Below are positions 43,964-58,000 of a DNA stretch of 64,000 nt, piece by piece. Both the position numbers and the translations under genes were made by a program. Location: NCBI GenBank assembly GCA_009823395.1, contig CM020507.1, forward strand, positions 13,878,001 through 13,942,000, read 5' to 3'. Each line of letters begins with the position of its first letter. The first letter of the stretch is position 1. The DNA is from Thamnaconus septentrionalis (Eukaryota > Chordata > Actinopteri > Tetraodontiformes > Monacanthidae). The notes under the pieces are model-generated. The model did not search any database. It saw nothing but the letters and a program-made list of their open reading frames with translations, and was not told the origin of the DNA.

Positions 43964-46900
43964 ATGAGTGGCAAAGTCCAGCAGATCACTGTCACCTCTT
44001 ACCCACAAACCCCTTACTTCCTGCGAGTGGACTGGGCCGAGGACCTGGGAGCTGGGTTCACAGTCGCTCTGACTGACGGGAGCTCGGCCTGGATCGGAGA
44101 AGGTGAAGATTTTAGAGAAACTCAACAAGGCAACAAAGAATTTTCGCTGATATTTGTGACTATTTATTATTATTTTTTTCACTGAAATGAACCATTGAGG
44201 CTCACTGTCGTGCCATTGACTATTCACACTGAGGAGGCACCTGGACGAAGCTCATCACATAATATTAATAAGTGTTGGTCCCTTGGACCAAGGTTACAGT
44301 GACCTTGTCTTAATCAGTCCAATGCTGCTGTGTCCAGGTGTATTAAGCTGATTAAACAGTACAAGGCTCGTCTTTGTGCATGTCTATGTGTCCATGCTTG
44401 TGTGTGTGTGTGTGTGTGTGTGGATTCAAATTTGAGCGCTTCTTCTCTTGAAGAACACCTGGAACACAAGAGCTCTCTCGTCCTCTATTGCGCTCCATCT
44501 GCAGAGCTGACAGGTGGAGATGGGCCTGTGACAGCTACCTGCGGGTTCCTGCGTCCTCGCTGTCCTCTTTGCGTTTGATGTCTTAATTGTGACCCTCAGC
44601 CCCTTGTTGGCGGTTGTGCAACAGCCGATGACATTCTCCTTGAATTCCTCCTTGCGCGCTTCCTTTTTTAAAAAAAAATTTGCCTTTTGTTGCTTTGCTG
44701 CCTAATTCGTGTTTACGTCTTCCAGCCGCTTCCGCCCTCTGGTCTTCTTTTGCTGCTTTTTTTTTCGCTTTCAGTTTTTGAGATGAAGTGAGTGATCCGC
44801 CCCTTTTGTTGTGTCCAGTGTCGGAAGATGAGGTAACGAAAGACGCCAACGACGTTGGACTCGCGAGGGGGGAGCACGTGAAGGATCTTCTTGGCGCGCT
44901 GACGGGGGGAAGAGGAAGGCGGCGGCGTGACGAGGCAGCGTACTCGTTCAGCCTCGCTCCAGATCACGGCCGCCTCTCTTATCAGAAGATCTCTAATGGC
45001 GTCCCGGTGAGCGAGAACTGGAGTGCACGTGACACCGGTGTGATGTACATTCTCTTCCCAGTTCATCAAATCTAGGCTTGCCAAAGATGCTCATTCCAAG
45101 GGGCTTTCAATTACCCATAATACATTTTTAAGAGCTTTAAAACTGAGTGGCTCTTAAAATTATACAACCAACCTCATCAATTAAAGCAGACTTTATGCCT
45201 ACACCCCTCTCTCCAGTATTGCCTGTCGGTGGCACAAGAATCAGAATGACTGCACTTTTAAATTCTTACTTGCCCTCAGGAGCCATGAATGATCTTCTTG
45301 CTGAACCTCTAACCTCACTGACGGACAAGAGCTGCACTCAACAGAGCTGAAAGTGTCCTAAATGTGTTTGCACATCAGTCAACCGAGGGATGTCTAAATA
45401 GATTTAAGGAACCAGCCCTTGAAAGCCGACGAACCATTACAATAAGGTGCCTTTGAATTATCGAGTGCTTCTCGCCAAAGAGGAACCCTGCCGAGCTCTA
45501 CGTCCACCTGTGTTTACTTCTTAATCTCACCCTCAACGCTCCTCTACGTCTTCCCAGAGTCCCCGTTGCCCGAGGATGAATCTGCCCTAACGACGTACAA
45601 CAAAAAAGAGAAAGGAAGTCTTATACTTTACAGCTGGCCGTTAAACAGATAAGGTCTATAGTCTCCTGCATCGTTGCTGAACAAGTGAGGCCTGTCCTTG
45701 CCCTCGGGGGCCGGCGCCAAAAGATTCGCAGATAGGAAGCGTGCACCGTTTGATAGGAGCCATCGAGTGACAGCAAAGCGCATCGTTCCCTCATGATCAC
45801 TGCCCGTAAACATTAACGCATGAGAGCTCGCAGGCCGAGAAGCTCGTCCAAACGGCGCCTTCAATCCGTCATTCAATGGCGGTGATGTCCAAATGAAACT
45901 GACATGTGTATTTTGCAGGGGATGGAGGGAGGAGGGCAGAGGAGGGAGGCATGGTGTCACCGAGACAACTCTGTTGTAGTCGCCAGTGAGTGACAGGCCC
46001 GATGGAGCGCAGGTCGCGGTGCTTTTGGTGAATTTGGCCGTCAGTCTTTTTTGCGGGCTGAGAACTGATTCTGTCGCCTGCAGGGAGCAGGTCAGCCAGG
46101 GTCCTGGGACTCCTGCACAGGTAGAGGGAGAGCCGAGAGAAAAGGCCAAGGGGTTAGGGACACTGCGGCGACCGTAAAAACCTCCAATTTATGGTCGACG
46201 CCGCCGCTCGCCTCCAGCAATGCCGGACGGTCGATGATTGCGAACGCCCCTCCCTCACCTGGCTGTCTTTGCGGAGCTGAGTTGCATATACAAGTGTGCC
46301 TCCGTCTGCATGCGGCCCCTGTCTGGACACGCACACATTTGTTGGTTTTAGAGGGCGAACGGCCTTCTGGCTGCTGTTTTTAAAAGTCAAGGGAACGTCC
46401 ACAGCCAGGTACTTTCTCCCATGGTCCTCAAAGAGTCATATAAACTCTAAAGACAACAGATGCAGGTGGCCTACATTTGCAGATGCCATTGGAGACACTG
46501 GAAACAATCATTAAAAAAAAAAAAAAAAATAAGATTAATATTGAATATGAACTATTGTAAAAAATATTATTTTCAACATAGTTTGTTAATGCTTCGTTTA
46601 CTCCATTATTTTCTCTGTCAAGAGTTACTCAGTGCTCTCTGCAAGGATTGTGCTACACAACTGGTCTTACTCTCCACTATGTTAAGTACACCTTGCTTGT
46701 GCTGGGTACCTTATAAAGTGGCCGGTGAATGTGCATGTAACAACCTTGAAGCCGTGCAAGCGTCAAGGTTGGAGGTGCAGCGCATTCAGAGGTGCATTAC
46801 ATGGTTGCAACCTGTGGTTATTTGACTTCCTGTTTCCTCTCTGCGGTCTCCAGCCAGTCTGCCCATTCTGGTCTGACATGTCGTCTTCACCGCTTCCACG

Positions 46901-49689
46901 TGTCTGAATGCGCTGAGTCGCTGCCATGTGATTGGCTAATTAGCAATTTGTGTTAACAAGCAGTTTAATGTCCCGCTAGTTCACTTTTCCCCGTCATTGG
47001 CTTTCGAAATTGCTTTTTGAAAGCTCATTTTGCCAATTGTAAGCACTTGGAAAAATTAAACACAGTCTTACTTGTTGCCACACACGCCATGCTGACCTCA
47101 CTCATCATCACACTCCATAAAGTCATCTGCGCCAGTTTTAAAAGAAGCACTGCCCAGTAGCAACTAGGACCGGACATGTTCATCTTCTGCTTCTTTTTAA
47201 AGACCCATGAGACAATTTAATATTATTATTTAGGTCCGTCATGTAAATTAGTGAGTTCAAATGACCAGTGACACCAATTTGCAACCATTGTCAGATAAGA
47301 TAACTTTAACCCGGTTGAGTGTGTAGGGTTGTTTGTTGCTGCCAGTCACTTAGTTGCGTGGCCTTGCAAACAGATGCAGACACGGACATATTTCTTGTCT
47401 CTATTTAGATATGAAAAGTGATTAGACGCAATGGATGGACGAAGTGTTTATTCTTTCGGTCTCTGGCCATTTGCAGTACGACAGGGCTAAACTTTGTCTT
47501 TTAAACAAGTTGTACATCATTGGGCCGCGCAACATCTGTCCAGTCTCCGAGTGCGCTCGGTAAGGAAGTGGTCCACGCTCACATCTCTGTTAGCGGCAAT
47601 CAGCTGTGTCAGCCGTTTGCGCACAGCAGGCACAAATCTAGGAATCCTCCGGGGAAATTGGTTTGAAGTACCACCCTGGTCTCACACAACCACCCCCCCC
47701 CCCCACACACACACACACACTTTCTCTCCTTCTCGAAACACGTCAAGAGGTTGAAAAGTGGAACATATTTTCCCAGGCAGATAATTTTAGGGTGCAGAAA
47801 CTACCAAAAAAAGAGGGAAGCTTCCTTCGGCAGCAGAAGAAAGAAAGGAGGCTGGAAACAAAACAGGTGGTGAACTTAACCTGACATTAATATTTTATGA
47901 ATATGACCCTAGCAGTTGTAATGATGAGTGTAATTTAGCTTGTTTGTTGTTTTAACTGCTACTAAGCAGGTGTTTTACATGGCTAAGTCAGATATTATCT
48001 CCTCCTTAATGCCTGTTTAACTGCCAATCTGTCATAGGTGGAGAGGGAAATATTTCACGCCAGACAGGCAGGTACTGATACTGACGGTGCTCGTGAACCA
48101 CAAAATGAGGTGAAGTAACTGCTGTAATTGTAACTTCATGAACATAAAAGCAGGACTAATTTCTGTGCAAACAGACCATAAAGTAGCCATACGCAAAAAT
48201 AAGTTGATGAATAAATGATAATAAACTTCTAGCTTAAGACTTGACTGAAGTTCCAAAGATCTTCTGAGCTCTCCAAAGATGTCCATCTGTTTCCAGGTGC
48301 AGGCTGATCTTTTGAATGGATCCTAGATATTGATCAGCACAAACCGAAATGTCCGCTCACCCCGTTGTGTATTCAGTCTCACTGAGGTTTTTTTTTTATG
48401 TGGTTTCAAGCAGAAGAGAAGAACCAGAAAACAAACAAATCTGCATCCGTCCAAACTTCAAAAGTAAGAGAAGAAAATCCGTTGGAGTGTTTGGCTCTTT
48501 CAGATAAACCCAAACATTTGTTCTTCTTTTCACGTCGAGGAAGCCGTGGTACAAATGGACACCAGATTTGTGTCCTGACCACACTGATGACTTGAATCCA
48601 CCAACGCATCTCTTTTTTTTTTTTTTTTCCCCCCCTCTTGCTATCATCATCAACAAGTGAATGCCGCTGCATCTCCTCCCGCCTAAACAGAAGTAAACTC
48701 TGCACCGGACCGGACTGAAACCGACTATTTAAGCTGCTACCTCCCAACTTTCTGCTGTGAGGTTGGGCCCGTGCCACTGCATGCCCTGTGTTTATGGGAA
48801 CGCTCACGTGACCAGCGACAGGCTGACTGCTGTCGCCCCTCACTTCCTGCTCTCTATCGGGCCACACGCCTCTGCATGGCGGACAAGGGAGCTGATGGGA
48901 CGAGCTGATCCCGGCTCAGCCCGGTTGCCCACACTTGCCCACTTCTGAACACTGGCTCTTTGTCGTCGCGCTCACCCACTCATTTCCCTGTCTAGCTGGT
49001 CGATAACAGGAAAAAAAAGCAACTAGAAAAAGGTTCTGTGTCACTGAGTCGCCCTCAAGTGAACTTTGTTGGGTTGGCCAGCAGAGTTGGAAAGTAACAA
49101 AGTACAAATACTTTGTTACTGTACTGTTCTTTACTTGAGTATTTCCTTTTTCTGAAGACTTTTTGTCGCTACATTTATACACAAACATCTGTATGTATTC
49201 CATAATAGCAAAAAAAAAACATTTTTACTCAAGTACATTTTAAAACCTGTTATTTCTTACTTTTACTGGAGTAAAGGAGTTGAATAGATGTTTTTTTTTA
49301 CACAAGTAGCTGTACTTTTACCTAAATACAGAATGTGTGTACTTTTGCCAACTCTGTTGGTCAGTAGGAACTGTAACTGCAACAGGCGATATCTCTTCTT
49401 CCCCCTGTCTGCGTGTCATCACATTGGCTAGTGCTGGCTATTAGTTGTTTGCAGCATTGCTGGAGCAACAGATCATTTCAACAAAACGGGTCAGTTAAAA
49501 GTAATCCCAATGTGATCCGGCCATACGGAAAGCCTTGCCTCTGCCTCTGCGTCCTGTGGTTTTTCTTTTCATTGGGGGCAGCCCTCTTCTGGCTTCGTCA
49601 GCAACACCTACAGCCTCCCCTCTCAGGGGGTCCGACCTCGCGGTCTGGCTTGTTGATTGGGGATGCACGCACACAAATAAACAGTCAGA

Positions 49690-49729
<40 letters not shown>

Positions 49730-52700
49730 CAGACAGTAGACTGCTCTGTCAGTCCTCTCCTGAAACTAAAGTTGTACCCTGAAATCCGCTGTATCAAATT
49801 TGTTTAGTCTCCTCTATATTTTGTTTAACCAGGGTTGTTGCTTTTGCAACCGCGTGATGCACTGATCATTGAGTTGCCATGAAGAAGCTAACCTTGCCAT
49901 TCAAACGCCATGTGAGGAGAGTACCAACAACAGCTTCATACGATTTATTTTAATGAATTTTATTTTATGTTATTTTATTTTATTCACCCATTGGTCAGGA
50001 AATGGCTTGGAATAATGTGTCTTGTGGGGGGTGTGGGTGGAAGCAGTCTCAGCACCCACATCATGGCACCAGTGTCTAGACCAGGGGTGGGCAAACTTTT
50101 TGACTGGTGGGGCCACAATGGGTTCTAAGATTTGTCAGAGACGCCGGAACAGGAGCTGATGGATGTTTTGAGTGTTTTGGTGACCCACCTCGTGGGTGAA
50201 AGAAATAGCATATGTTTTAAAACATATTTTTTAATGTCTATTGAAAATGAACAAAAGCAAAGTTACAACAAAATATCTGTCTTTGAAGGCCCACGGTATT
50301 TAGCTCTTTATTGAAATAACTCTTAAAATACTGAAAAAATGGATGAAATGCAGCTATTTTAAGACTTACTATTAATAGAATTTCTTCAAGTTCGGCGGGC
50401 CGGATTAAAAAGCTTAACAGGCGCTTTGCCCAATGGTCTAGAACTTTAGTTCAATTAGTTAGTCTGGAGTCTCTTAAGTGGATGCTCTTTACTGTTCGCT
50501 TTGTGCGACCTCATAGAGGTTTGCACGCCATTTGCCCACGCTACGAGATTTATTTTCTCTTTGCAAGTGGTGCGCAGTAAGCAGAGGGTAAACTTTCCAT
50601 GAACTGGAAGTCACATGTTTACTCACAAGCCCTTAAAAGTAAAGACAGCGAAACGTGCTGCCTGTCACTATTTAAAGCAGCCAGCAGGCCAAAACCAAAC
50701 AGTAGCCGTGTGCCATTTCCAATCTTAATCCGTTAAGTGAGGGCTTGCGGCTGCGGCAGTTTAGGCCTGTACGTTTTGCATCCTATACTTTTAATGCCAT
50801 ATTAGCAGCGTTGGCCGGGAAGATATACGGTGCCAGAGGTTGTCAACCGCCGAGGGCTTTGATGGCAAAGTTTCGCCGAGCTCCCCTGTCATTATGACGG
50901 AGGGAGACGCAGCAGTGAATTTACAGCAATCTTTTCAAGTGTTGGAAACGCGAGAGCGCTCGGCCGGGGTCACAGTCCCGGAGCCTTCACATTATCCTCC
51001 GTCACATGGCAGTTGCATTGACAGACGACTTTCCTCCCGGAGGAGAAAGAGGCGGTTTGAGGAGAGCAGGTAGCGAGAGGTTGGAGGAGGTGTTGGGGGA
51101 GGGGAGGCCTGAGGACAGATCAAAGCGGTCGCAGCTCGCTCGCTTTGCGCGTTAGACACACACTCACACACACACACCCACTCTGCAGTCGCCGGTGCGT
51201 GTGAGATAGCGACAGTAACGCGTCTTTGAGGTGGACGCCGATGACTCGCGCGCAAGGCTGTTCGCAGTTTGCGAATCACTGGCGAGCCAAACGTGAATCA
51301 CCGTTTGTTATTAAGGCCAGACTGCCTTGCCCAAACACTGAATCACTATGTCAACTATGCTGATGACTTATGAAGCGCACTGTCGCACGGATTGTCTCCT
51401 AATCCGCCCAGGACAGCCTGCGCTGGATCACGGTGACAACCTGATGTTGCTTTAGATTTTTAAGAGTTCCCAGTGAACCTCCTCAGATCCTGGGTGGTCT
51501 TGCCCCCTCGCTCTGATCCTACTATGTTAACAGTTGTTAAATCGTTGAGTTCCTTGTTATGATCTGAGCTGACATTATTCGCGGCGCTGGGACTGCGCAT
51601 GTCAAAGTACAAGCTGGTTTCCTTTTCATTATAATCACTTTACATTTGTTTTTAATTAGAATAATTTCCAATTTAAAGTGGTTCCTGATGACAAAATCTG
51701 TCATTTCACATTTTGATTCGTGGGGTTAGACATGATCATTATCAAGTATTAGTGAAAAAAAGATAAATATACTGAAGACCATTTAATATATACAGTAAGC
51801 CTCTGGTAGCTTTAGCATGCTGGATCACAGGGTCATTGTAAATGCCATTTTATCTTTGCATACGCAATAAATGTATGCTGCTGGATTTGATCCCTGCGTT
51901 GGGAAGGGTCTTTCTTAGAGTCTGCATTTCCACCAGAGCGTGTTGCTTTCCTCTGTGTGCGTATTTTCCAAAAATCCAAAACATCCATTTTAATCTAATT
52001 TCCAATCAGTGTGCTTGACCAACGCCCAATGAGGACCTGATCTGCATCTGGGATGATTGCCCATTGCTCCTTGACAAAGATAAATTAAAAGCAGACAAAA
52101 GCATTTCTTTTGGAGGAAAGAGCACGTCAAGAACACAGTAGCGATTGTAAAATCCGTTAAATTACGGAAGCCCTAATCTATATCTAGAAAGTCAGCCTGT
52201 CTGACTTAAATGTCAAATGGAAGATGTTTTTTTTTTTTTTTTTTTTTTTTTTAGAGAATCAGCTTTTAAGAGAATGAAAGGGATGAAACACCAACTTGAG
52301 AGCACAAAATCTATCTATGAGAAAAAGAGACCAAGAAGCTTTTGAGCCGCTGATACCTAATCTGATATTGAATCTGAGGGAGGGAAGCTGTGGGTGTGAT
52401 GTGCAGCAATGTCCAGTCAGTGCGCTGAGTTCAGGTTCACCAGTTGGGTGGGGGGGGGAACAGCTGTGTTGCCTGCCAGGACATCAGCCCGGGACAAAAA
52501 AATGACAAGCATTTAATGGGAGCTTTTGAAGATGGCTGCTTTATTACAGTGGGTCTGCAAACTTGACGTGGCCCAATGAAGATTTAGCACCTCGTCACCT
52601 TCTGGTTTCCCACTTCATCATGAGCAGTAGCCCTGTTCATGCGTGCCCAGGGATTATGGGTGTGTGCCTGTCCGAGTCACCAGGACAACGGAGAAACATA

Positions 52701-55053
52701 GACCGGACAACTTTTTGAAAATATTGTCAGGTCCGACCAAAGCATATTTCAGGCCACAGTGTCCTGTTTTTAAAAATATCTGAGTAGTTTGCTTCTCTTT
52801 TTTTTGCTGAAAACAAAAAAAAAATATCTGGTACATCAAGTGAATGTAAAAATCTCCCCTTTGGTTTTTGGCCTCACGCAAGCCCTCAGTCCTGCTCTTT
52901 GCCAAAATACAAGCCCAATGAGGAATGTTTGATGATATTCTGAAGCTTACTTGCGATTCTAAAGAGGTGCTGACAGGACACGCCAGAGAGGAAACTGTGC
53001 TCCCTTTCATGGTTTGACGTTGACTAATAAATCCAAGTGGTGTGCCACCACAGACACTCTTCGTCTCATAAAACTTTCCTGTTACCAAGAAAACTTTTGA
53101 TGCTGCTGTGTGTCGTTGCTTTTCTATAAGACATAAGTGTTGTTTTAATACTGAAAAAGTTCAATTCAGTGCTCAGTTTTGAAATTTGTGCAGATTTTAA
53201 ACATGAACTTGTTAGGAGAATTGGATTTGAGTTGGTTTAGTTCCATCCATGGATATTGTAATGCCGGTCAAATCTGGACTCATCCAGCTCAATAAGCTGA
53301 CGAAAGTTTACATTAACCTGAATCTCATTAATCAATGTCAAAGTGAAAATTGTGTCATTTACCAAGACCTATTTAACGTAATTTGAACAGATCAAAGTTA
53401 ATCGGGCGATCAGGAACTTTCAGATGTACAGACTTTTAGAAATGTAGAAAGACCACAAGCTGTTTTACAAAGCAGCTAAACTGCCCAGTTCTTGGATCAG
53501 AATTTCCTCTGCACATAGCTTCCTCCAATACTTAGCCAGGACTGAGGAGTTACATGAGTGAGAGGATTCATCCTAGATGGCGCAGGTGAGTTGTCCGAGT
53601 TGAATCCTCCAACACAGCAGCGTCCTTTGGAAACTTGGGAGTAGAGACCGAGACTCGTACTCACAGATTTAACGGAGTGAGCTCGGCGGCTCATGTTGCT
53701 AAACAGGAAGTTCACAAGATCAGCTTGTTTAGGCAACGGATTTCATTTGGCAAGTTTATGGCTTTGCGTATTAATGGGGCAGGCCTGCACACTCGGCCCA
53801 CTGCCTTTTTGGCTGTGTCGGTGAGAGAGAAGAAAGTAAATAGCATTGTTGGATGTTTTGTATTTCAAAATATTAATTCAATTTACAAATAGGCCCCCCA
53901 CACAGTACTGTACGTCAGAGTACTTAATTCTGTGGTGAGGTCTGGCATAAAACTGAATCATGTGACTCAAAGGACTCGTACGTTGAAACTGTCCAGTGAG
54001 TGATCCATCCTACATTCATAATCATTTCAGTGAACCTGTGTTGTCCTCACTACTTTATCAACCCTCTCAATATACACTTTACCGTACCTTTATTAAGCAG
54101 ACCTTACTAGTACCAGCTACCTAATAATGTGGCCAGTGCTTCAGGGTTGCTGTTTATTAAATACTCTGGCCAGCCCATTTAGGACCTACAACAACGTTCA
54201 CCACATTCAAAGACTTCAATTCCCTTTCTTCTCCATTGTGACTCTCACTTTGAACTTCATGCACGTTGTCTTCACCACATCTTCATGCCGAAAAGTATTG
54301 AGTTGCTGCTATGTGATTGGCCAGTATTTGTGTTAACAAGCAATTGAACATTTTACCTAATAAAGGGGAATCCAAAGTCTCCTGAGATCTTTGCACATTT
54401 ATGTCTATCAATGACAAGCCTGTATGTCAACCTTTTATAACCCTCTAACTGCATATGACATCCACCTCATTCGATTCTGTTTTCTCATTTAGTACCTTCC
54501 TTGTTTCCATCCCTCTGTCTTTAAAACGTGCAGGTGCACCTTGGTTGTGTTGAGCTCCAACCTGCTCCAGACCCTGTAGAGCTGAATCGGGAGATGATCG
54601 CTCTGGCCCTAAAATGCAATGTGGATTTAAAGTTGGACAACAGCCAGCTGCTGGAGGAGAACCGCAGACTGAAGCAGCAGAACCAGGTCATCCTCCAAGA
54701 GTAAGACTGACTGAGGCTCTGTGCTTCTGACGCACGTGTTGATGGAAAGAAAGCTTTGCATTCAAGTGGAACACGCCAACCGCGGAGTGAAATAATTTTC
54801 TTAAAATGTTCAGCTCTGGTAGTTGTTTGGTTGCTTTTCTCGTTTACATGCAAAACTCCCTTTGCCTTTAACGGCAGCTGTCTGCTGTTTATATCCACGG
54901 CGTTCAGCCAGTATGACATCATCACTGGTCGCCTTTGAGAGGACTCCACCCAGTACTGCAGTCTTGGCTTTTAAGCATGAAGGACTTGTTTCAAATTTTT
55001 CACTATCACTATAATTTTATATCCCTGATGCTCTTTTTTTAAATGAATAAATG

Positions 55054-55084
<31 letters not shown>

Positions 55085-58000
55085 TAATAATAATAGTAAC
55101 ATTTTAGAATTCTTGTACGTGTTTATGCATAGCACAGCAAAACCTTTCTTTAAAAAAGTAAAAATCGACTTGTGAAGTCAGCTTTCTTGCAGACATTTTA
55201 ATTTTCCTGAACAGCCTAGGATGTCATTGTATTTATTTCTCTATTTATTTATTAATTTTTACCTCTCAGGCTGGAACAGCAGGTCCAGGATAAGGAGGAG
55301 TTGGAAAGGAAGCTGTACTCACGTTTCGTCCCAGTGATGAACGAGAAGAAGGCCAAGATCAGAAGCCTGCAGGACGAGCTCCAACATCTCCAGCGGACTG
55401 ATGAAAAGCAGAGTGACAAGGCGGAGAGACAGAGGTCAGTTTGGGATTGCTTTAAGTAAATTGAATTTTTTGGTTGTTTTTTTTTGTTTTTTTTACCTTG
55501 GCTTCATATTTACGAGTGTCGAAGCTCTGCGGATGCTCTGAATTGCACTGACACACCTAAGGTAGCTGCGGTTAAATCTAAAGGGACAAACAGCAGAGGT
55601 GAGTCTGTGCGGCTGTAAATCAACCATATGCTGAACTGACTGAACTGCCTCTCTGACTTCTACTCATGTCTCATGTTGTGTCTCTGCAGTCGTCCTCCCG
55701 CTTGAACTCTGAGTTCAGAGCGCGAGCCCTCAGATATATCAAAACTGCTGTCACCCCTTCATAGAATTTGAACCGTATCAAGCTTTGCTTGGTGCTTTTA
55801 TTTGCTGGTGCTCTCAGTCTGAGGCAGTCAGATGGGCAAATTTACCACAATGAATTAATAGGCGGCGGCGTCTTGATTACAAACTCACATATTGTTTCAT
55901 GCCTTGATAAGTTAACACGCATGCTGTTTTCTAGAATTTCCAAGTGTCGCTCACACACACATGCCCCATTTTGCTCAGTGACGGTAAAAGACGTCGTGGC
56001 GGAGGCGGAAACCAGAAAGGGAAGGAGGAATCCCATCAAAGCTTCCATCCATCCCAGGAGCCAACTATTCTCATCACGGGTGTGTATCAACTATTATTCA
56101 TTTATTTATCGATGTCCAAATTAATGGGAGGGAAGCTGCTCCTCCACCCCATGTAATAACCAACAGCAGTTCTCTTTTGGATCAAAATAAAAAAAAAAAA
56201 AACAGTGAAAATTAATCAGAAAGTGTTTTGATCTGCGCCCGTGCTGCAATACGTTGCAACTGCCACAGCAATTATAATCAGAGGGAAACACTGTCAGGCC
56301 CCCTCATTTCTCGGCAGGGACTGACAGAGGCTTTTCTCAAGGCAAATAACCGGCATGCTCCGTGGCATGATGAGATCAGACAACCAGAACTGTGTTTTGT
56401 GGCAGCAAATTGGTTATTTTTGATCCCGGTTTAGGTCTGCGCATCATTCGGGATCCTGTGCCTGAATTTGTTGTGATTTTTAGCGGCGAGGCGGCGCGCA
56501 AGTGTGAGGACGGCGGGGCCGAGTGAGCTGCTTCTGAAACACTTGTTGTCAGATCTGGGATGAGAAAAAGCAACATTCGCACAGTCCGCTGAGCTCGACG
56601 CACACACACACGCACACACACACACGCACAGTGCTTCCCAGGGATGGTCGATATGTTATCGTTTGCGATATATCGTCAAAAAAATTGCCTACACTAAGAA
56701 TATGTAATCGCGCAATAATAACGAACTCCTGTTGATGACGTAATTACGTGCTCAACGGACTTGCCGCTGGCAGCCGGCAGCTCACATGTGTAGCTACATA
56801 ACAAGCAAGGCAGAAGGCGGTGCTGATAGCGTACACACGGTGCTCGAGAATCGATTGTGGATTGTGTGCAAAGTGAAAATAAACACAGCATAAGCAATTT
56901 GCAAACATCCTGTGTTACTTCTTATTTATTTTCTTTTGGGTGGGCGGACTGGGATATTGAGGCTGGAAACCTAAATGACAAAAATGTTGGCGAATTTTAC
57001 TGGCACGACTCCCAGTCAACCTTAACATGGACCTTTTAAGGCTTTGTGTTCTAAAATAACTCGAAGCAGACGTTCAACTCTGTCGTTTATCCACACTGTC
57101 TTTTCACGAGCAATCTTTCTTTCTGTTCTCTGTGGCGCCGATGTTAGCGAGTTACTGCTTCTTTAAGCATGCCGTGCTTTGAGTGCTCTTCTTCTTCCTC
57201 CGCCTTCAGGGAGTAAACTTGCGGCGCCACACCAGGCCGTGCATAGGTACTGCATCGTTTTCACTCGTTTTCCAGCGTATCCGCGTAAACGGGATTTTAT
57301 TGTTTTCAACACGACTTCGTGTTAACACGTTTTTTTTCGAGTGCGGTTTCGAAAATCTGAAGTTTCAAAAATATCCAAAAAGATGGAGTTGAATTGTTTC
57401 ACATTTTTTATCGTCATTTTTATCGTTATCGCAATAAATACCAGAAATTATCGCGATAAAATTTTTAGTCCATATCGCCCATCCCTAGTGCTCCCACATT
57501 ACACCTCCCCGCACATGCACCATGCCTGGGTAGAGCAGGGTGTGGAAATACTGAACATGACATTTGGCTCATTCCTTTGACTTCTTCTGATGTCATAGGT
57601 CACGTCGTGATGCTGGGAGGAAAAAAAGCTGATATTACTTCCCAGCAAAACTTGTCGGCTCGATGTAACTGATGATGCAAGGAGAGACGGGGATGACGGT
57701 TGGAGGTTGCTGGGTGGGGGGGGGGCGCTCAACGTAAACTGTGAGCACACACCAGCAGAGAAACTACCTCGGGGTCTCTGAGAAACACTTGGCGGTGAGT
57801 CATAAAACCCCGACCGGCCAAGTCTGCTGTGATGGTTTCAACACAGCCGGTGGCGAGGCGCTCCTCCTGCGCCGGGAAGAGCGAGGCGTGATGTCACACT
57901 TTTTGCTGAGTCATTCACCCCCCCCCAACCCTGCTCCCTAACAGTTTATTAATAATAATAATGATCTCTTTACAATAACCCCGCTGATTTTTGAGTCCTC

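Larger units (their letters stand above)
45007..54533 (+). other. Intron 3 of xrcc4 (9.5 kb)
   Basis: No exons of other genes recognised on either strand. It carries two hAT-like MITEs, two copies of a fish repeat ending ACCTAATAAAGTGGCC, CA and T runs, and a GC-rich stretch at about 50820-51300. Confidence 0.65.

Noticed and set aside
56226..56640. CACACA-rich minus frames near 56.4-56.6 kb
   Set aside because: Low-complexity translation of intron sequence beside the hAT-like element.
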